Shown here one piece after another: positions 19,001-27,228 of a stretch of 64,000 nt of DNA. Made by a program: the position numbers and the translations under genes. The first letter of the stretch is position 1. The number at the start of each line of letters is the position of its first letter. The DNA is from JAEUIX01 sp046156035 (GTDB lineage: Bacteria > Planctomycetota > Phycisphaerae > Phycisphaerales > UBA1924): NCBI GenBank assembly GCA_046156035.1, contig JBJXEW010000056.1:62001-126000 (forward strand). The letters run 5' to 3'. Under the pieces are notes generated by a model, which ran no database searches, had not been told where the DNA came from, and saw only the letters and a program-made list of their open reading frames with translations.

Positions 19001-19240
19001 GGCGGCATCTTCAGCCGCCGCCCCGCCCACATCGAGCGAGCCAAGCGCGAGTTCCGCGTCGGCAACCTCTACATCAACCGCGGCTGCACGGGCGCGCTCG
19101 TCGCCCGCCAACCCTTCGGCGGCTTCGGCATGTCCGGGGTGGGCAGCAAGGCAGGCGGGGCAGACTATCTGCTCCAGTTTGTGGAGCCGCGGGCGATCTG
19201 CGAGAACACCATGCGGCGCGGCTTCGCTCCCGAACTCTGA
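16055..19240 (+). CDS. putA: Bifunctional proline dehydrogenase / glutamate-semialdehyde dehydrogenase
   Basis: 1061 residues. It oxidises proline to glutamate in two steps, using FAD then NAD, with electrons going to quinone. The PRODH half (~60-430) includes RTNVSVKISSLSARCDP, VNFDMEQES, VRLVKGAYWDYQ and a C-terminal VREYLPVGEMIPGMAYLVRR. The ALDH half (~530-1050) has VISPWNFPLAI, LVKPAEQTPG, FTGSRDVG, CEMGGKNAVI and GQKCSACSR (catalytic Cys near 842), ending PFGGFGMSG. ATG 16055 is preceded by GAGGGC; the in-frame upstream ATG at 15992 would overlap the likely promoter. Three low-complexity inserts not expected in the family lie at ~476-528 (between the halves), ~721-745 and ~918-938; the latter two are made of short tandem repeats. 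Confidence 0.95.
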   Translation: MAFFTRKSKSLSTPVAVPSAPVAPGQEARIHQIGADMLARARGHKQGLLSAKFYSDALMEWSMKDQAFKVQLFRFVDAFPVLHTADDTYDHLEDYLSQPGVTVPGVISAAMTAGKFAKGMAVSTISRQITGMAQKFIAGTDAASALPMLKDLWSSGIAFSVDLLGEACLSDHEADAYRDKYLDLISNLPGQVASWPVSPRLESDHLGPIPRTNVSVKISSLSARCDPIDPVGARRDLMKRLRPILEAAAAKGVLVNFDMEQESLKDFTLDLFMRCCEEVNFIAGLAMQAYLVSGDADARLICDWASKANRQVTVRLVKGAYWDYQVIHAEQNGWPCPVWKNKRLTDACFERMTGIFLDATPRSITQGGVKLALGSHNVRSIAAALAALEQRGLPPAALELQMLHGMADQLKHAASEMGLRVREYLPVGEMIPGMAYLVRRLLENTSNESWLKAGFLDNADSAKLLASPHDNANEPGASATGPSRNGKPRATTHASPSGIALEGGGRSSGLDPDRHALSPAVPGVGDGRPFFNEPLRDFSKAAQREAFAAAVAKATVPRVANDTTPQQAAAMVAAAAGAFPAWRDTDPLVRSAVLVRAAALMRARRDELCGVMIKEAGKTWREADADTCEAIDFCEYYARTAPALFARQRLGRFIGELDETLYQPRGVAVVISPWNFPLAICCGMTVAALATGNTVLVKPAEQTPGIAKLMVDILHDAAREVLSAASSRLASDVSRLVAFCPAPGETTGAALVRDPRVAVIAFTGSRDVGLDILSAAAPPSPFASSGGPAVPAGARAVAPSHLKRVVCEMGGKNAVIIDTSADLDEAVLGVRHSAFGFQGQKCSACSRLIVVDPAGPTGPAITRFRERLVEATRALSVGDPALPGTDVGPVIAADAKAKIEGFISRAKAGGLSFAALDLPASMPSSLRASVPSAFVAPHIFWVVPQNHELAREEVFGPVLAIMHAPSFDEALRIANASDYKLTGGIFSRRPAHIERAKREFRVGNLYINRGCTGALVARQPFGGFGMSGVGSKAGGADYLLQFVEPRAICENTMRRGFAPEL
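18235..18262. repeat. Four tandem heptads (GCGTCTG-like) inside putA
   Basis: Units GCGTCTG, GCGTCTG, ACGTCTC and GCGTCTC at 18235, 18242, 18249 and 18256, inside the ALDH half of putA. Four heptads are 28 nt, but the surrounding reading frame is kept. Encoded as a Ser/Arg/Leu/Val-rich loop (ASSRLASDVSRLV). Confidence 0.85.
18820..18858. repeat. Degenerate tandem octamers (GCCTTCGT) inside putA
   Basis: GCCTTCGT, CCCTTCGT, GCCTCCGT, GCCTTCT (one base short) and GCCTTCGT in a row, encoding PSSLRASVPSAFV within putA. The same octamer words occur at 54833-54862 in the repeat island, in both places close to a GATCTTC sequence. Confidence 0.88.
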
Positions 19241-19297
19241 CGGGCCGCGACCAGTGGATCGACCGGCCCGGCCCCCGGTCGCTAACATGCCGCCCCC

Positions 19298-20680
19298 GTG
19301 AGCGAGCCCCTTCCCGCACAACCCGATCCGTTGCCATCGGCACGGCCGGCGCGCCCCGGCAAGCCGGCGTGGCTGCGCGTGGCCTCGGCCCAGGAGTTCG
19401 GCTTGCTGGTGGTGATCGCCGTGATGGTGGTGGGCCTGACGCTGGCCACCCCGTGGATCGCCCGCCCCGAGCGTGTGGGCGTGCCGGAGGGTGCCACGGT
19501 TGACCAGACCGCGACGGCGGTGGTGGTGTCAGAGCCGGGCCACGCTTCGGTCTCGTACCCAATCGCCGAGGGCTGGGGCCTCACGCAGCGCGGCACCATG
19601 CAGTTTGTCGAACAGAAAGAGCGCCGGTCACTCTCCAATGGCACAGTGGTTGAAGACCTGCCCGATGCTCGCGGCTGGACAGCGACCGGTGTAGGGGTGG
19701 CGGCCGAGTTTCTCGCCGCGGACGGTTGGCAACTCGCCGAAGGGCCCGACGGCGTTCCGTCCTTCGAGCGCGACCCGCGCGTCAACCGGTTCTTCAACAA
19801 AGACAACCTCATCGCCGTGGGCACCTACGCGAGTTTCATCGCCATCATGGCCGTCGGCATGACGGGCATCATCGTGATGGGCGGCATCGACCTCTCGGTG
19901 GGCGCGATCTACGCACTCTCGGCGGTGGTGGGCGCAACCGCCTTGCAGGCCGTGGGCCAGGCCCTCCCCGGCATTTCACCGTGGGCCGTCGTGCCGCTGG
20001 GCGTGGTGGTCTGCGGCGGGGTCGGTGCGCTCTGCGGCGCCGTGAACGGCGGCGCGAGCGTGGGCCTGGGCGTCCACCCCTTCATCATCACGCTGGGCGG
20101 CATGGCCGTCTACCGCGGCATCGCCTTCGTGCTCTCCAAAGGCCTCTCGATCGGCGAGTTCCCGCCCGCGTACGCCGGGGTCATCCGCTCCTCGCTCCTG
20201 GGCATCAACCCGGTCCCCACGCTCATCATGGTGCTCGTTGGCCTGGCAGGGGCCTTTGTCGCCACGCGCACCGTCTTCGGCCGGCAGACCTTTGCCATCG
20301 GCGGCAACGAGACCGCCGCACGCTACGCCGGCATCCCCGTCGGCCGCGTCAAGGTTCAACTCTTCGTCATCGTCGGCGCACTCGCGGGCCTCAGCGCGGC
20401 CATCATGCTGGGGTACCTTGGTGCCGGGTCGTCTGATGCCGGCAACGGCTACGAGTTGAACGTCATCGCCGCGGCGGTGGTGGGGGGTGCCTCGCTCTCC
20501 GGCGGCCGCGGGTCGGCCGTGGGCGCGGTGCTGGGGGCCATCGTCATCCAACTCATCAACAACGGCTTTGATGTGCTGGGCATCGACTCCAACTACCGCC
20601 AGATCGTGATCGGTCTGGCCATCGTGCTGGCCGTGGTGGTGGATCAGGCCAAGTACCGCTTCTTTGCCGCCAAGCGATAG
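19298..20680 (+). CDS. Sugar ABC transporter permease (RbsC/BPD-type family) with large periplasmic insert
   Basis: 460 residues from a GTG start 57 bp after putA. TM1 is at ~33-54. Then comes a ~105-residue hydrophilic insert (57-163) that the RbsC family lacks. It is followed by the canonical permease core: IAVGMTGIIVMGGIDLSVGAIY style signature at ~183-204, eight or so further helices, the cytoplasmic EAA-like loop GGNETAARYAGIPVGRVK at ~333-350, and GGASLSGGRGSAVGAVLGA near the end. The insert begins after ATPWIARPERV and is rich in Thr/Val/Glu; it is predicted periplasmic. It partners the binding protein and ATPase downstream. Confidence 0.92.
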   Translation: MSEPLPAQPDPLPSARPARPGKPAWLRVASAQEFGLLVVIAVMVVGLTLATPWIARPERVGVPEGATVDQTATAVVVSEPGHASVSYPIAEGWGLTQRGTMQFVEQKERRSLSNGTVVEDLPDARGWTATGVGVAAEFLAADGWQLAEGPDGVPSFERDPRVNRFFNKDNLIAVGTYASFIAIMAVGMTGIIVMGGIDLSVGAIYALSAVVGATALQAVGQALPGISPWAVVPLGVVVCGGVGALCGAVNGGASVGLGVHPFIITLGGMAVYRGIAFVLSKGLSIGEFPPAYAGVIRSSLLGINPVPTLIMVLVGLAGAFVATRTVFGRQTFAIGGNETAARYAGIPVGRVKVQLFVIVGALAGLSAAIMLGYLGAGSSDAGNGYELNVIAAAVVGGASLSGGRGSAVGAVLGAIVIQLINNGFDVLGIDSNYRQIVIGLAIVLAVVVDQAKYRFFAAKR

Positions 20681-20821
20681 GGCCGGGCCCGGCATCATCC
20701 GATCACTTCCCAAACTCGCCCACTTGCTATTCTTCCCCCTGCGTCCAACCACCGGCCCCTTGCGAATGCACGCGGCCGGTGCGCTGTGTGAGCGCGGAGC
20801 ATCCCCTTTCAGGAGCCTCGA

Positions 20822-21862
20822 ATGTCGTTCATGCGTCTCAAAGGTCTTGCCGCCGTCGGTGCGGTGCTGGGTCTCGCCGGTGCGGTCCTTGCCAACGCTG
20901 CGTCGCAGCCCCCCAAGGCCGCGGCCAAGCCGGCCAAAAAATCCTACCTCATCGGCCTGGTCGCCAAGAGCAACTCCAACCCCGTCTTCCTCGCGGCCCG
21001 CACCGGCGCCGAAGACGCGGCCAAGGAACTGGGCGCCAAGATGGGCGTCACCATCAAGATCGACTGGCGCACGCCCGTGAGCGAAGATGGCCAGAAGCAA
21101 GCCGAGTTCATCGAGCAACTCGTGGCCGCGGGGGCAGACGGCATCGCCGTGAGTGCATCCGACGCCAAACTCCTCAAGACCGCGATTGATTCGGCCACGG
21201 CCAAGGGCGTGGCCGTGAGCACCTTCGACTCGGACGTGCCCGACTCCAAGCGCTTCGCCTACTACGGCACCGACGATTTCGCCTGCGGCCAGCGCGTCGC
21301 CTCCGAACTCGCCAAGGCCATGGGCAACAAGGGCGTGGTCGCCATCCTCGCCGGCAACCAGAACGCCCCCAACCTCCAGTCCCGCGTGCGCGGCGTGCGC
21401 GACGAGATCGAGAAGAACCACAAAGACATCAAGGTGCTCGACACCTACTACCACGCCGAGACGCCGCAAGACGCGGTGGCGAAGGTGGAGCAGGTCATGG
21501 CCGCCAATCCGCAGATCAGCGGCTGGGCCATGATCGGTGGCTGGCCGCTCTTCACCGAGAACGCGATGGACAAGGTCAAGGGCCGGGCCAAGGTCGTGGC
21601 GGTCGACGCGCTGCCCGCCCAGTTGAACTACGTGAAGAAGGGCGAGGTGGAGATGCTCCTGGGCCAGAAGGTCTACGAGTGGGGCTGGGAGAGCGTCACG
21701 CTCATCATGAACAAACTCACCAAGGGCGAGAGCCCCAAGGACCCGATCATCAAGGCCGAATTGGTCGCCGTGACCAAGGCCAACGCCGAGGAATACGGCA
21801 AGAACTGGGACAAGTGGCTGGGCAAGGCCGCCGGCTCCACACCCGCCACGCCCGCGAAGTGA
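20822..21862 (+). CDS. Periplasmic sugar-binding protein (RbsB-like, PBP-I fold)
   Basis: 346 residues, with a Sec signal peptide ending around the Ala-rich stretch at ~22-26. The mature protein has the Peripla_BP_4 pattern: YLIGLVAKSNSNPVFLAAR, then AAGADGIAVSASD, VAVSTFDSDVPDSKR, YYGTDDFACGQRVA and VAILAGNQNAPNLQSRVRG. This is the ribose/galactose/xylose-binding family; the ligand cannot be read from sequence. A good AGGAG ribosome site precedes the ATG. It sits between the permease and the ATPase and is followed by a strong terminator, which could set the binding protein above the ATPase in abundance. Confidence 0.93.
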   Translation: MSFMRLKGLAAVGAVLGLAGAVLANAASQPPKAAAKPAKKSYLIGLVAKSNSNPVFLAARTGAEDAAKELGAKMGVTIKIDWRTPVSEDGQKQAEFIEQLVAAGADGIAVSASDAKLLKTAIDSATAKGVAVSTFDSDVPDSKRFAYYGTDDFACGQRVASELAKAMGNKGVVAILAGNQNAPNLQSRVRGVRDEIEKNHKDIKVLDTYYHAETPQDAVAKVEQVMAANPQISGWAMIGGWPLFTENAMDKVKGRAKVVAVDALPAQLNYVKKGEVEMLLGQKVYEWGWESVTLIMNKLTKGESPKDPIIKAELVAVTKANAEEYGKNWDKWLGKAAGSTPATPAK

Positions 21863-21944
21863 GCCGGGTCGGGCCTGCCGCCGTGAGGGCGATGGGCCTC
21901 TGCTTGGCGAACCCTCCTCCCGCGAACACGAATCGCAACATCTC

Positions 21945-21977
21945 CAACCCCGCGCACCCGCGCGGGGTTGTTTGTTT
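21945..21977 (+). terminator. Rho-independent terminator after the binding-protein gene
   Basis: Perfect 10-bp stem (CAACCCCGCG pairing with CGCGGGGTTG), loop CACCCG, then TTTGTTT. It lies 83 bp after the binding-protein stop and 15 bp before the ATPase start, so partial termination is likely if the genes are co-transcribed. Confidence 0.85.
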
Positions 21978-21991
21978 ATGATGCCGCCCCC

Positions 21992-23632
21992 ATGGCCGTC
22001 CCCTCCGCCCCCACCCCGCAACCCCGCACCGAACTGCTCGTGGTCCGCAGCGCGACCAAGCGCTTCGGCCCCACGCTGGCGCTGAGCGATGTCTCGGTCT
22101 CGTTCTTCGCCGGCGAGGTCCACGCCCTCATGGGCGAGAACGGCGCGGGCAAGAGCACGCTGGGCAAGGCCATCGCCGGCCTGCACAAGATCGACTCCGG
22201 CTCCATCACGCTGGGTGGCCGCGAGTTGGTGCCCGGCTCCATCGACGATGCGTACGAGGCGGGCATCCGCATCGTGCATCAGGAACTGGCCCAGTGCCCC
22301 AACCTCTCCGTGGCGGAGAACCTCTGCCTGCACAGTCTGCCCACGCGCATCGGTCTCGTGGACCGTTCCGCCATGAACCGCCGCGCCGAGGGGCTGCTGC
22401 GCCGCCTGGCGCCCGAGATTGATGTGGAGGCCCCGCTGGGCACGCTCGCGCCCGGCCGCCGCCAGATCGTGCAGATCGCCGGCTCGCTCGACGAGCGCAT
22501 CGGCTCCGACGGCGCGGCACGCCCCGCGGCCCGCGTCATCGTCTTCGACGAGCCCACCAGTTCCCTCTCCATGGCCGAGGCCGACCGCCTCATGCAGATC
22601 GTCCGTCGCCTCGCGGCAGACGGTCTCCTGTGCATCTACGTCAGCCACCGCATGGGCGAGATTTTCACCTGCTGCGACCGCGTGAGCGTGCTGCGTGACG
22701 GCCGCTACGTCGGCACGGGCGACGTGAAGTCCATCGATGAGGGGACGCTCGTGAGTTGGATGATCGGCCGCACGCTGGCTCCCAATACGAAGGAGCGGGC
22801 CGCCATCAAGGCTCTCGCCGGCACCGAGCACCACCCGCCCGCTGCCGGGCCCGTGGCCCTGCCCGCCGCGCTGGAGGTCCGCTCGCTGCGTTCGCCGGGC
22901 AAACTTGGCGGAGAGGGTGAGGGCGACGGCCTCTCCTTCAAGGTTCGCCCCGGCGAAATCCTCGGTGTCGGCGGCCTTGTGGGCGCGGGCCGCTCCGAAC
23001 TCCTCGACGCGGTCTTCGGCCTCGACCGCCGCGCCGGCGGGGAGGTGCTGGTCTACGGCCGGCCCCTGCCCGATCTCACCACCCGTGAGGCCATCGCCGC
23101 GGGCCTCGGCTACGTCCCCGAAGACCGCCGCCTGCAAGGGCTCTTCTTTCAACTGGGCATCAACGAGAACATCGTCTCCCCGCAGATGCCCCTCCTCGCC
23201 CGCGCTGGTCTGCGCGGCTTCGCGGCCGAGCGGGCCGTGGCCTCGCAGCAGATGGCCCGCTTCCGCGTCAAGGCCGCGTCGCTCGCCAGCCTCCCCGGCG
23301 AACTCTCCGGCGGCAACCAGCAGAAACTCCTCATCGCCCGTTGGATGAACCCGCGCACCCGCGTCCTGCTGCTGGACGAACCCACCCGCGGCATCGACGT
23401 GGGCACCAAGGCCGAGATCTACCGCATCATCTTCGAGGCCGCCGACAGCGGCCTGGCCGTGCTGCTGGTCTCCAGCGAGATGCCCGAACTCCTCGCCCTG
23501 TCCGACCGCATCATCGTCCTCTGCGAGGGTCGCCTCACGGGTGAACTCGAGGGCGAGCGCATGACGCAGGAGAACATCCTCCGCCTCGCCACACAGCGCG
23601 GCATCGGCTCACCGGCACTCACGGCGGCGTGA
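21992..23632 (+). CDS. Sugar ABC transporter ATP-binding protein (RbsA-like, two ABC domains)
   Basis: 546 residues with two tandem ABC domains. Domain 1 has Walker A GENGAGKSTLGKA at ~48-60, a signature region replaced by LAPGRRQIVQIAGSL, and Walker B VIVFDEPTSSLS. Domain 2 has a degenerate Walker A (GLVGAGRSELLDAV), signature LSGGNQQK and Walker B VLLLDEPTRGIDVG. This pattern is typical of RbsA/MglA/XylG. There is an insertion (SLDERIGSDGAARPAARV) between signature and Walker B of domain 1. ATG 21992 is preferred over an upstream TTG at 21968 that lies inside the terminator stem. Confidence 0.93.
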   Translation: MAVPSAPTPQPRTELLVVRSATKRFGPTLALSDVSVSFFAGEVHALMGENGAGKSTLGKAIAGLHKIDSGSITLGGRELVPGSIDDAYEAGIRIVHQELAQCPNLSVAENLCLHSLPTRIGLVDRSAMNRRAEGLLRRLAPEIDVEAPLGTLAPGRRQIVQIAGSLDERIGSDGAARPAARVIVFDEPTSSLSMAEADRLMQIVRRLAADGLLCIYVSHRMGEIFTCCDRVSVLRDGRYVGTGDVKSIDEGTLVSWMIGRTLAPNTKERAAIKALAGTEHHPPAAGPVALPAALEVRSLRSPGKLGGEGEGDGLSFKVRPGEILGVGGLVGAGRSELLDAVFGLDRRAGGEVLVYGRPLPDLTTREAIAAGLGYVPEDRRLQGLFFQLGINENIVSPQMPLLARAGLRGFAAERAVASQQMARFRVKAASLASLPGELSGGNQQKLLIARWMNPRTRVLLLDEPTRGIDVGTKAEIYRIIFEAADSGLAVLLVSSEMPELLALSDRIIVLCEGRLTGELEGERMTQENILRLATQRGIGSPALTAA

Positions 23633-23714
23633 GCCACCACGTTTTCGTCCGCCCGCTGGACCCAGCCCCGCTGCGACCGAACGATGGGCGTGCCGGTAGA
23701 CCCAGAAGCCGGTC

Positions 23715-23736
23715 CTGAGTCCTCGGTCCTGAGTCC
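23715..23736. repeat. 22-bp dispersed repeat, copy 1 (CTGAGTCCTCGG...)
   Basis: Sits in the 126-bp gap between the ATPase and M16 genes. It matches 57370-57391 at 21 of 22 positions; internally it is CTGAGTCC, TCGGTC, CTGAGTCC. Confidence 0.85.
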
Positions 23737-23758
23737 CCGTGATCCCGGAGCCTTGCCC

Positions 23759-26515
23759 ATGAGCCGTTCGTCTCTCTTCGCACGCATCGCTTCCGTCGCG
23801 GCCTTTGCGCTCGCACCGCTGGCCGCGTGGGGTCAGTCGCTCAAGGCCGAAAAGTACACGCTCGACAACGGCCTGGTCGTGATCCTGCATCCCGACACGT
23901 CGCTCCCCGTCGCGTCCATCAACCTGTGGTACAAGGTGGGCGCCAAGAACGAGCCCAAGGGGCGCTCGGGCTTTGCGCACCTCTACGAGCACCTGATGTT
24001 CATGGGCACCAAGCGCGTGCCCGGCAACGATTTCGACGTGCTCATGGAGAACGGCGGCGGGGCCAACAACGCCAGCACGAGTCTGGACCGCACCAACTAC
24101 TACAGCAACGGGCCCGCGAGTCTGCTCCCCACGCTGCTCTGGCTGGATGCGGATCGCCTGGAGGACATGGGCCCGACCATGACGCAGGAGAAACTGGACA
24201 AGCAGCGCGATGTGGTGCGCAACGAGCGGCGGCAGACCGTGGAGAACGCGCCGTACGGCCGCGCGTACGACGATTCGTACAAGATGATGTACCCGGAGAG
24301 CCACCCGTACCACTTCGGCGTGATCGGAACGCATGCGGACCTTGAGGCGGCGAGCGTGGACAACGTGAAGAACTTCTTCGCGACGTTCTACGCGCCCAAC
24401 AACTGCTCGCTGGTGGTGGCGGGGGACTTTGACCCGGCCCAGATCAAGCCCCTGGTGAAGAACCTGTTCGGCTCCATCCCGCGCGGCAACGTCGCCAAGG
24501 ACCGGCCCGTGCCGGACCCGACGCTTGGCCGCGTGGTGCGGGCGAGCATGTACGACAAGGTGCAGTTGCCCAAGGTGGCGATGTACTTCCACAGCCCGGC
24601 GCAGTATCAGGAGGGCGATGCCGAGATGGACATCTCGGCCCTCGTGCTCGCGGGCGGGCAGAGCAGCCGGCTCTACAAGCGGCTCGTGCTGGCGGACCAA
24701 CTGGCGGTGGAGGTGCAGAGCGGGCAGGACAGCGCCCAACTGGGCTCGATGTTCCGCGTGGAGGTGCTGGCCAAGCCGGGCAGCGACCTGAGCCGGATCG
24801 AGGCCATCATGGACGAGGAACTCGCGAAGTTCGCCAAGGACGGGCCCACGGCGGATGAACTGGCCCAGCGAGTCGCGGCCATCGAGACCTCGAAACTCTC
24901 TTCTCTGCAAGACGTGGCACGCCGGGCCGATCAACTCAACGAGTACGAGTATTTCTTCGGCCAGCCCGACAGCCTGAAACGCGACCTGGACCGCTACCGC
25001 ACCACCACGCCCGCGAAGGTGGCCCAGACCGCCGCGAAGGTGCTCTCGATGGAGAGCCGCGGCATCGTGCGCGTGCTGGCGGAGCGTGCCCCCGCCGTTG
25101 CCTCCGCCCGCGACACGCGGCCGACGGACGGCACGCCCGCGAACTTCAACCCGCCCGCGCCGGAGATGTTCACGCTCTCCAGCGGTGTGAAGGTGCAGTT
25201 CTGGCACAAGGGCGCAGAGAGTGGCGCGGGCCTGCCCCTGACGGCCGCGACGGCGGTGGTGAACGTGGGCTCGTCTGCCGAGCAGCCCGCGCGTGCAGGC
25301 CTCACGTCGCTCACGACCACGATGCTCTCAGAGGGCACGGGCAGCATGGACGGCCCGCAGTTTGCCGCGGCGATGCAGGCTCTTGGTGCGCAGTTCGGTG
25401 CGGGCGAGGCGCGGGAAGGGCTGAGCGTGAGCGTCTCGAGCCTGACACGCAACTTTGACAAGGCGGCCCAGTTGTGGGCCAGCGCGATCAAGGCGCCGCG
25501 CTTTGACGCCAAGGACTACGAGCGCGTCAAGGGCCTGCACCTTGAAGAACTGGCCCAGAGCGACCAGGAGCCCACGGAGGTGGCCAACCGCGTGGCGGCG
25601 CGGCTGCTGATGGGCGAGGCCAACCCCTACGGCGCGCCCCTGGCGGGCCTGCCCGACACCGTGAAGCCGCTGACGCTGGAGGACATCAAGGGCCAGCACG
25701 CCGCGCTCGTGCGGCCGGAGAGCCTGACCATTCTCATCGCCGGCGACATGCCGATCGCGGAGGTCAAGACCGTGCTGGAGAAGCACTTTGGCTCGTGGAA
25801 GCCGGCCCAACCCAACGCCGCGGCGGCGCTCGCGCCGACGAGCGCGGCGGACCTGGCGATTCCGGCCCGCAGCAAGATGATGGTGGCGATTGTGGATCGG
25901 CCCGGCGCGGTGCAGACGGTGGTGCGGTTTGCCGCGCCGACGATCAAGTATGCGGATGAGAAGCGTGTGCCCCTGACGCTGGCGAACACGATTCTGGGCG
26001 GGAGTTTCACCAGCCGCCTGAACCAGAACCTGCGCGAGAAGAACGGGTACACGTATGGCGCGCGGGCGAGCAGCCGCATGGAGCGCGACCTGGGGTGGTT
26101 CATCGCCAGTTCCAGCGTGAAGGCGGACACGACGGGCGCGGCGCTCAAGGAGTTCATGGCGGAGTTCGACCGCATCAAGAAGGGCGATATCTCCGCGGAT
26201 GAGGCGGGCAAGGCCGCCAAGACGGTGCGGACGAACCTGATCCAGTCGTTCGGCACACTGCGGGGCACGCTGGGCGTGGCGCAGGGCCTGCTCAGCGCCG
26301 GGGCAAAGTGGGACTCCGTCGCGGCGGACTACGCCAAGGCGAGCACGGTGACGCCCGAGCAACTCAACGCGCTGGCGGGGCCAAGCCTCGAACTGGACAA
26401 GGGCGTGCTGGTGCTGGTGGGAGACAAGGCGCTCATTCTGGAGCAGATCAAGGGCCTGGCAATCGAGCAGCCGATTGAGTTTGATGCGCAGGCACGCCGC
26501 CTTGCGGCCAAGTGA
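23759..26515 (+). CDS. M16-family zinc protease (two M16 halves), exported
   Basis: 918 residues. Signal peptide ~1-24 (ends AAWGQS). The N-terminal M16 half has the inverted zinc motif HLYEHLMFMGT (HxxEH) with the distal glutamate in NERRQTVENAPYG. The C-terminal half (~480-900) carries the M16_C type fold without HxxEH but with the conserved REKNGYTYGARA near the end, so the pair forms one active and one inactive half, as in other pitrilysin-like proteases. Likely a periplasmic peptidase. ATG 23759 has CGGAG 10-15 nt upstream; the in-frame upstream ATG (23684) would place a repeat inside the protein and destroy the signal peptide. Confidence 0.94.
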   Translation: MSRSSLFARIASVAAFALAPLAAWGQSLKAEKYTLDNGLVVILHPDTSLPVASINLWYKVGAKNEPKGRSGFAHLYEHLMFMGTKRVPGNDFDVLMENGGGANNASTSLDRTNYYSNGPASLLPTLLWLDADRLEDMGPTMTQEKLDKQRDVVRNERRQTVENAPYGRAYDDSYKMMYPESHPYHFGVIGTHADLEAASVDNVKNFFATFYAPNNCSLVVAGDFDPAQIKPLVKNLFGSIPRGNVAKDRPVPDPTLGRVVRASMYDKVQLPKVAMYFHSPAQYQEGDAEMDISALVLAGGQSSRLYKRLVLADQLAVEVQSGQDSAQLGSMFRVEVLAKPGSDLSRIEAIMDEELAKFAKDGPTADELAQRVAAIETSKLSSLQDVARRADQLNEYEYFFGQPDSLKRDLDRYRTTTPAKVAQTAAKVLSMESRGIVRVLAERAPAVASARDTRPTDGTPANFNPPAPEMFTLSSGVKVQFWHKGAESGAGLPLTAATAVVNVGSSAEQPARAGLTSLTTTMLSEGTGSMDGPQFAAAMQALGAQFGAGEAREGLSVSVSSLTRNFDKAAQLWASAIKAPRFDAKDYERVKGLHLEELAQSDQEPTEVANRVAARLLMGEANPYGAPLAGLPDTVKPLTLEDIKGQHAALVRPESLTILIAGDMPIAEVKTVLEKHFGSWKPAQPNAAAALAPTSAADLAIPARSKMMVAIVDRPGAVQTVVRFAAPTIKYADEKRVPLTLANTILGGSFTSRLNQNLREKNGYTYGARASSRMERDLGWFIASSSVKADTTGAALKEFMAEFDRIKKGDISADEAGKAAKTVRTNLIQSFGTLRGTLGVAQGLLSAGAKWDSVAADYAKASTVTPEQLNALAGPSLELDKGVLVLVGDKALILEQIKGLAIEQPIEFDAQARRLAAK

Positions 26516-26646
26516 GCGGGCTTTCACGCGCTTGTTGCCTACTATCCGCCCTTGCTCTTGGAGCAGGCTCTTGGCTGGCGCGCCAACCTCTGTGGCCCGT
26601 GCGGCGTGAGCCTTTGGACGCGACCAGACCCGAACGAGGACCAAGC

Positions 26647-27201
26647 ATGAAGGCGACCGATCTAAGGCCCGGCTACGGCGTGAAGATGGACGGCAAGTTG
26701 TTCGTCATCACCACCTTTGAGCACCGCACGCCGGGCAACCTGCGGGCCTTCATCCAACTCAAACTCCGCAACGCCATCACCGGGCAGATCATCGAGAAGC
26801 GGCTCAGTTCCTCCGACGAACTGGAGAGCATCGAACTGGACCGGCGAGAGATGGAGTTCCTCTACGCCGAGGGCAAGGACGGCGTCTTCATGGACACGGA
26901 GAACTACGAGCAGATCACCATCGGCGGCACCACCCTGGGCCAGGCGCTGCTCTACCTGCGGCCCAACGCCAAGTCGATCGTGATGCTCCACGACGGCCGG
27001 CCGATCCTGATCGAACTGCCCGCGGCCGTGGAACTGATGGTCAAGGACACCTCGCCGACGGTGCGGAACGCGACCGTGAACAACGTGCAGAAGGACGCGG
27101 AGATGGAGACGGGCCTGAAGACCCGCGTGCCGGATTTTATCGCCATCGGCGAGAACGTGAAGATCAGCACGTCGGACGGTTCGTACCTCAGCCGCGCCTG
27201 A
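26647..27201 (+). CDS. efp: Translation elongation factor P, variant tip
   Basis: 184 residues with three OB-like domains. It relieves ribosome stalling at polyproline stretches. EF-P hallmarks: PGYGVKMDGKLFVI, LKLRNAITGQIIEKRL, MEFLYAEGKDGVFMDTENYEQ, and the domain III signature near GLKTRVPDFIAIGENVKISTSD. The domain I tip reads TPGNLRAF (29-35), so the position of the modified lysine of the E. coli protein (PGKGQAF) is N31; R33 is the nearest basic residue. The ORF extends upstream but the EF-P fold starts at this ATG. Confidence 0.95.
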   Translation: MKATDLRPGYGVKMDGKLFVITTFEHRTPGNLRAFIQLKLRNAITGQIIEKRLSSSDELESIELDRREMEFLYAEGKDGVFMDTENYEQITIGGTTLGQALLYLRPNAKSIVMLHDGRPILIELPAAVELMVKDTSPTVRNATVNNVQKDAEMETGLKTRVPDFIAIGENVKISTSDGSYLSRA

Positions 27202-27228
27202 CCGGCACGCACGCGCGAGCCAACCACC

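Noticed and set aside
23684..23758. Earlier M16 protease start at 23684
   Set aside because: Would hide the signal peptide and encode the 22-bp repeat; ATG 23759 has CGGAG upstream.
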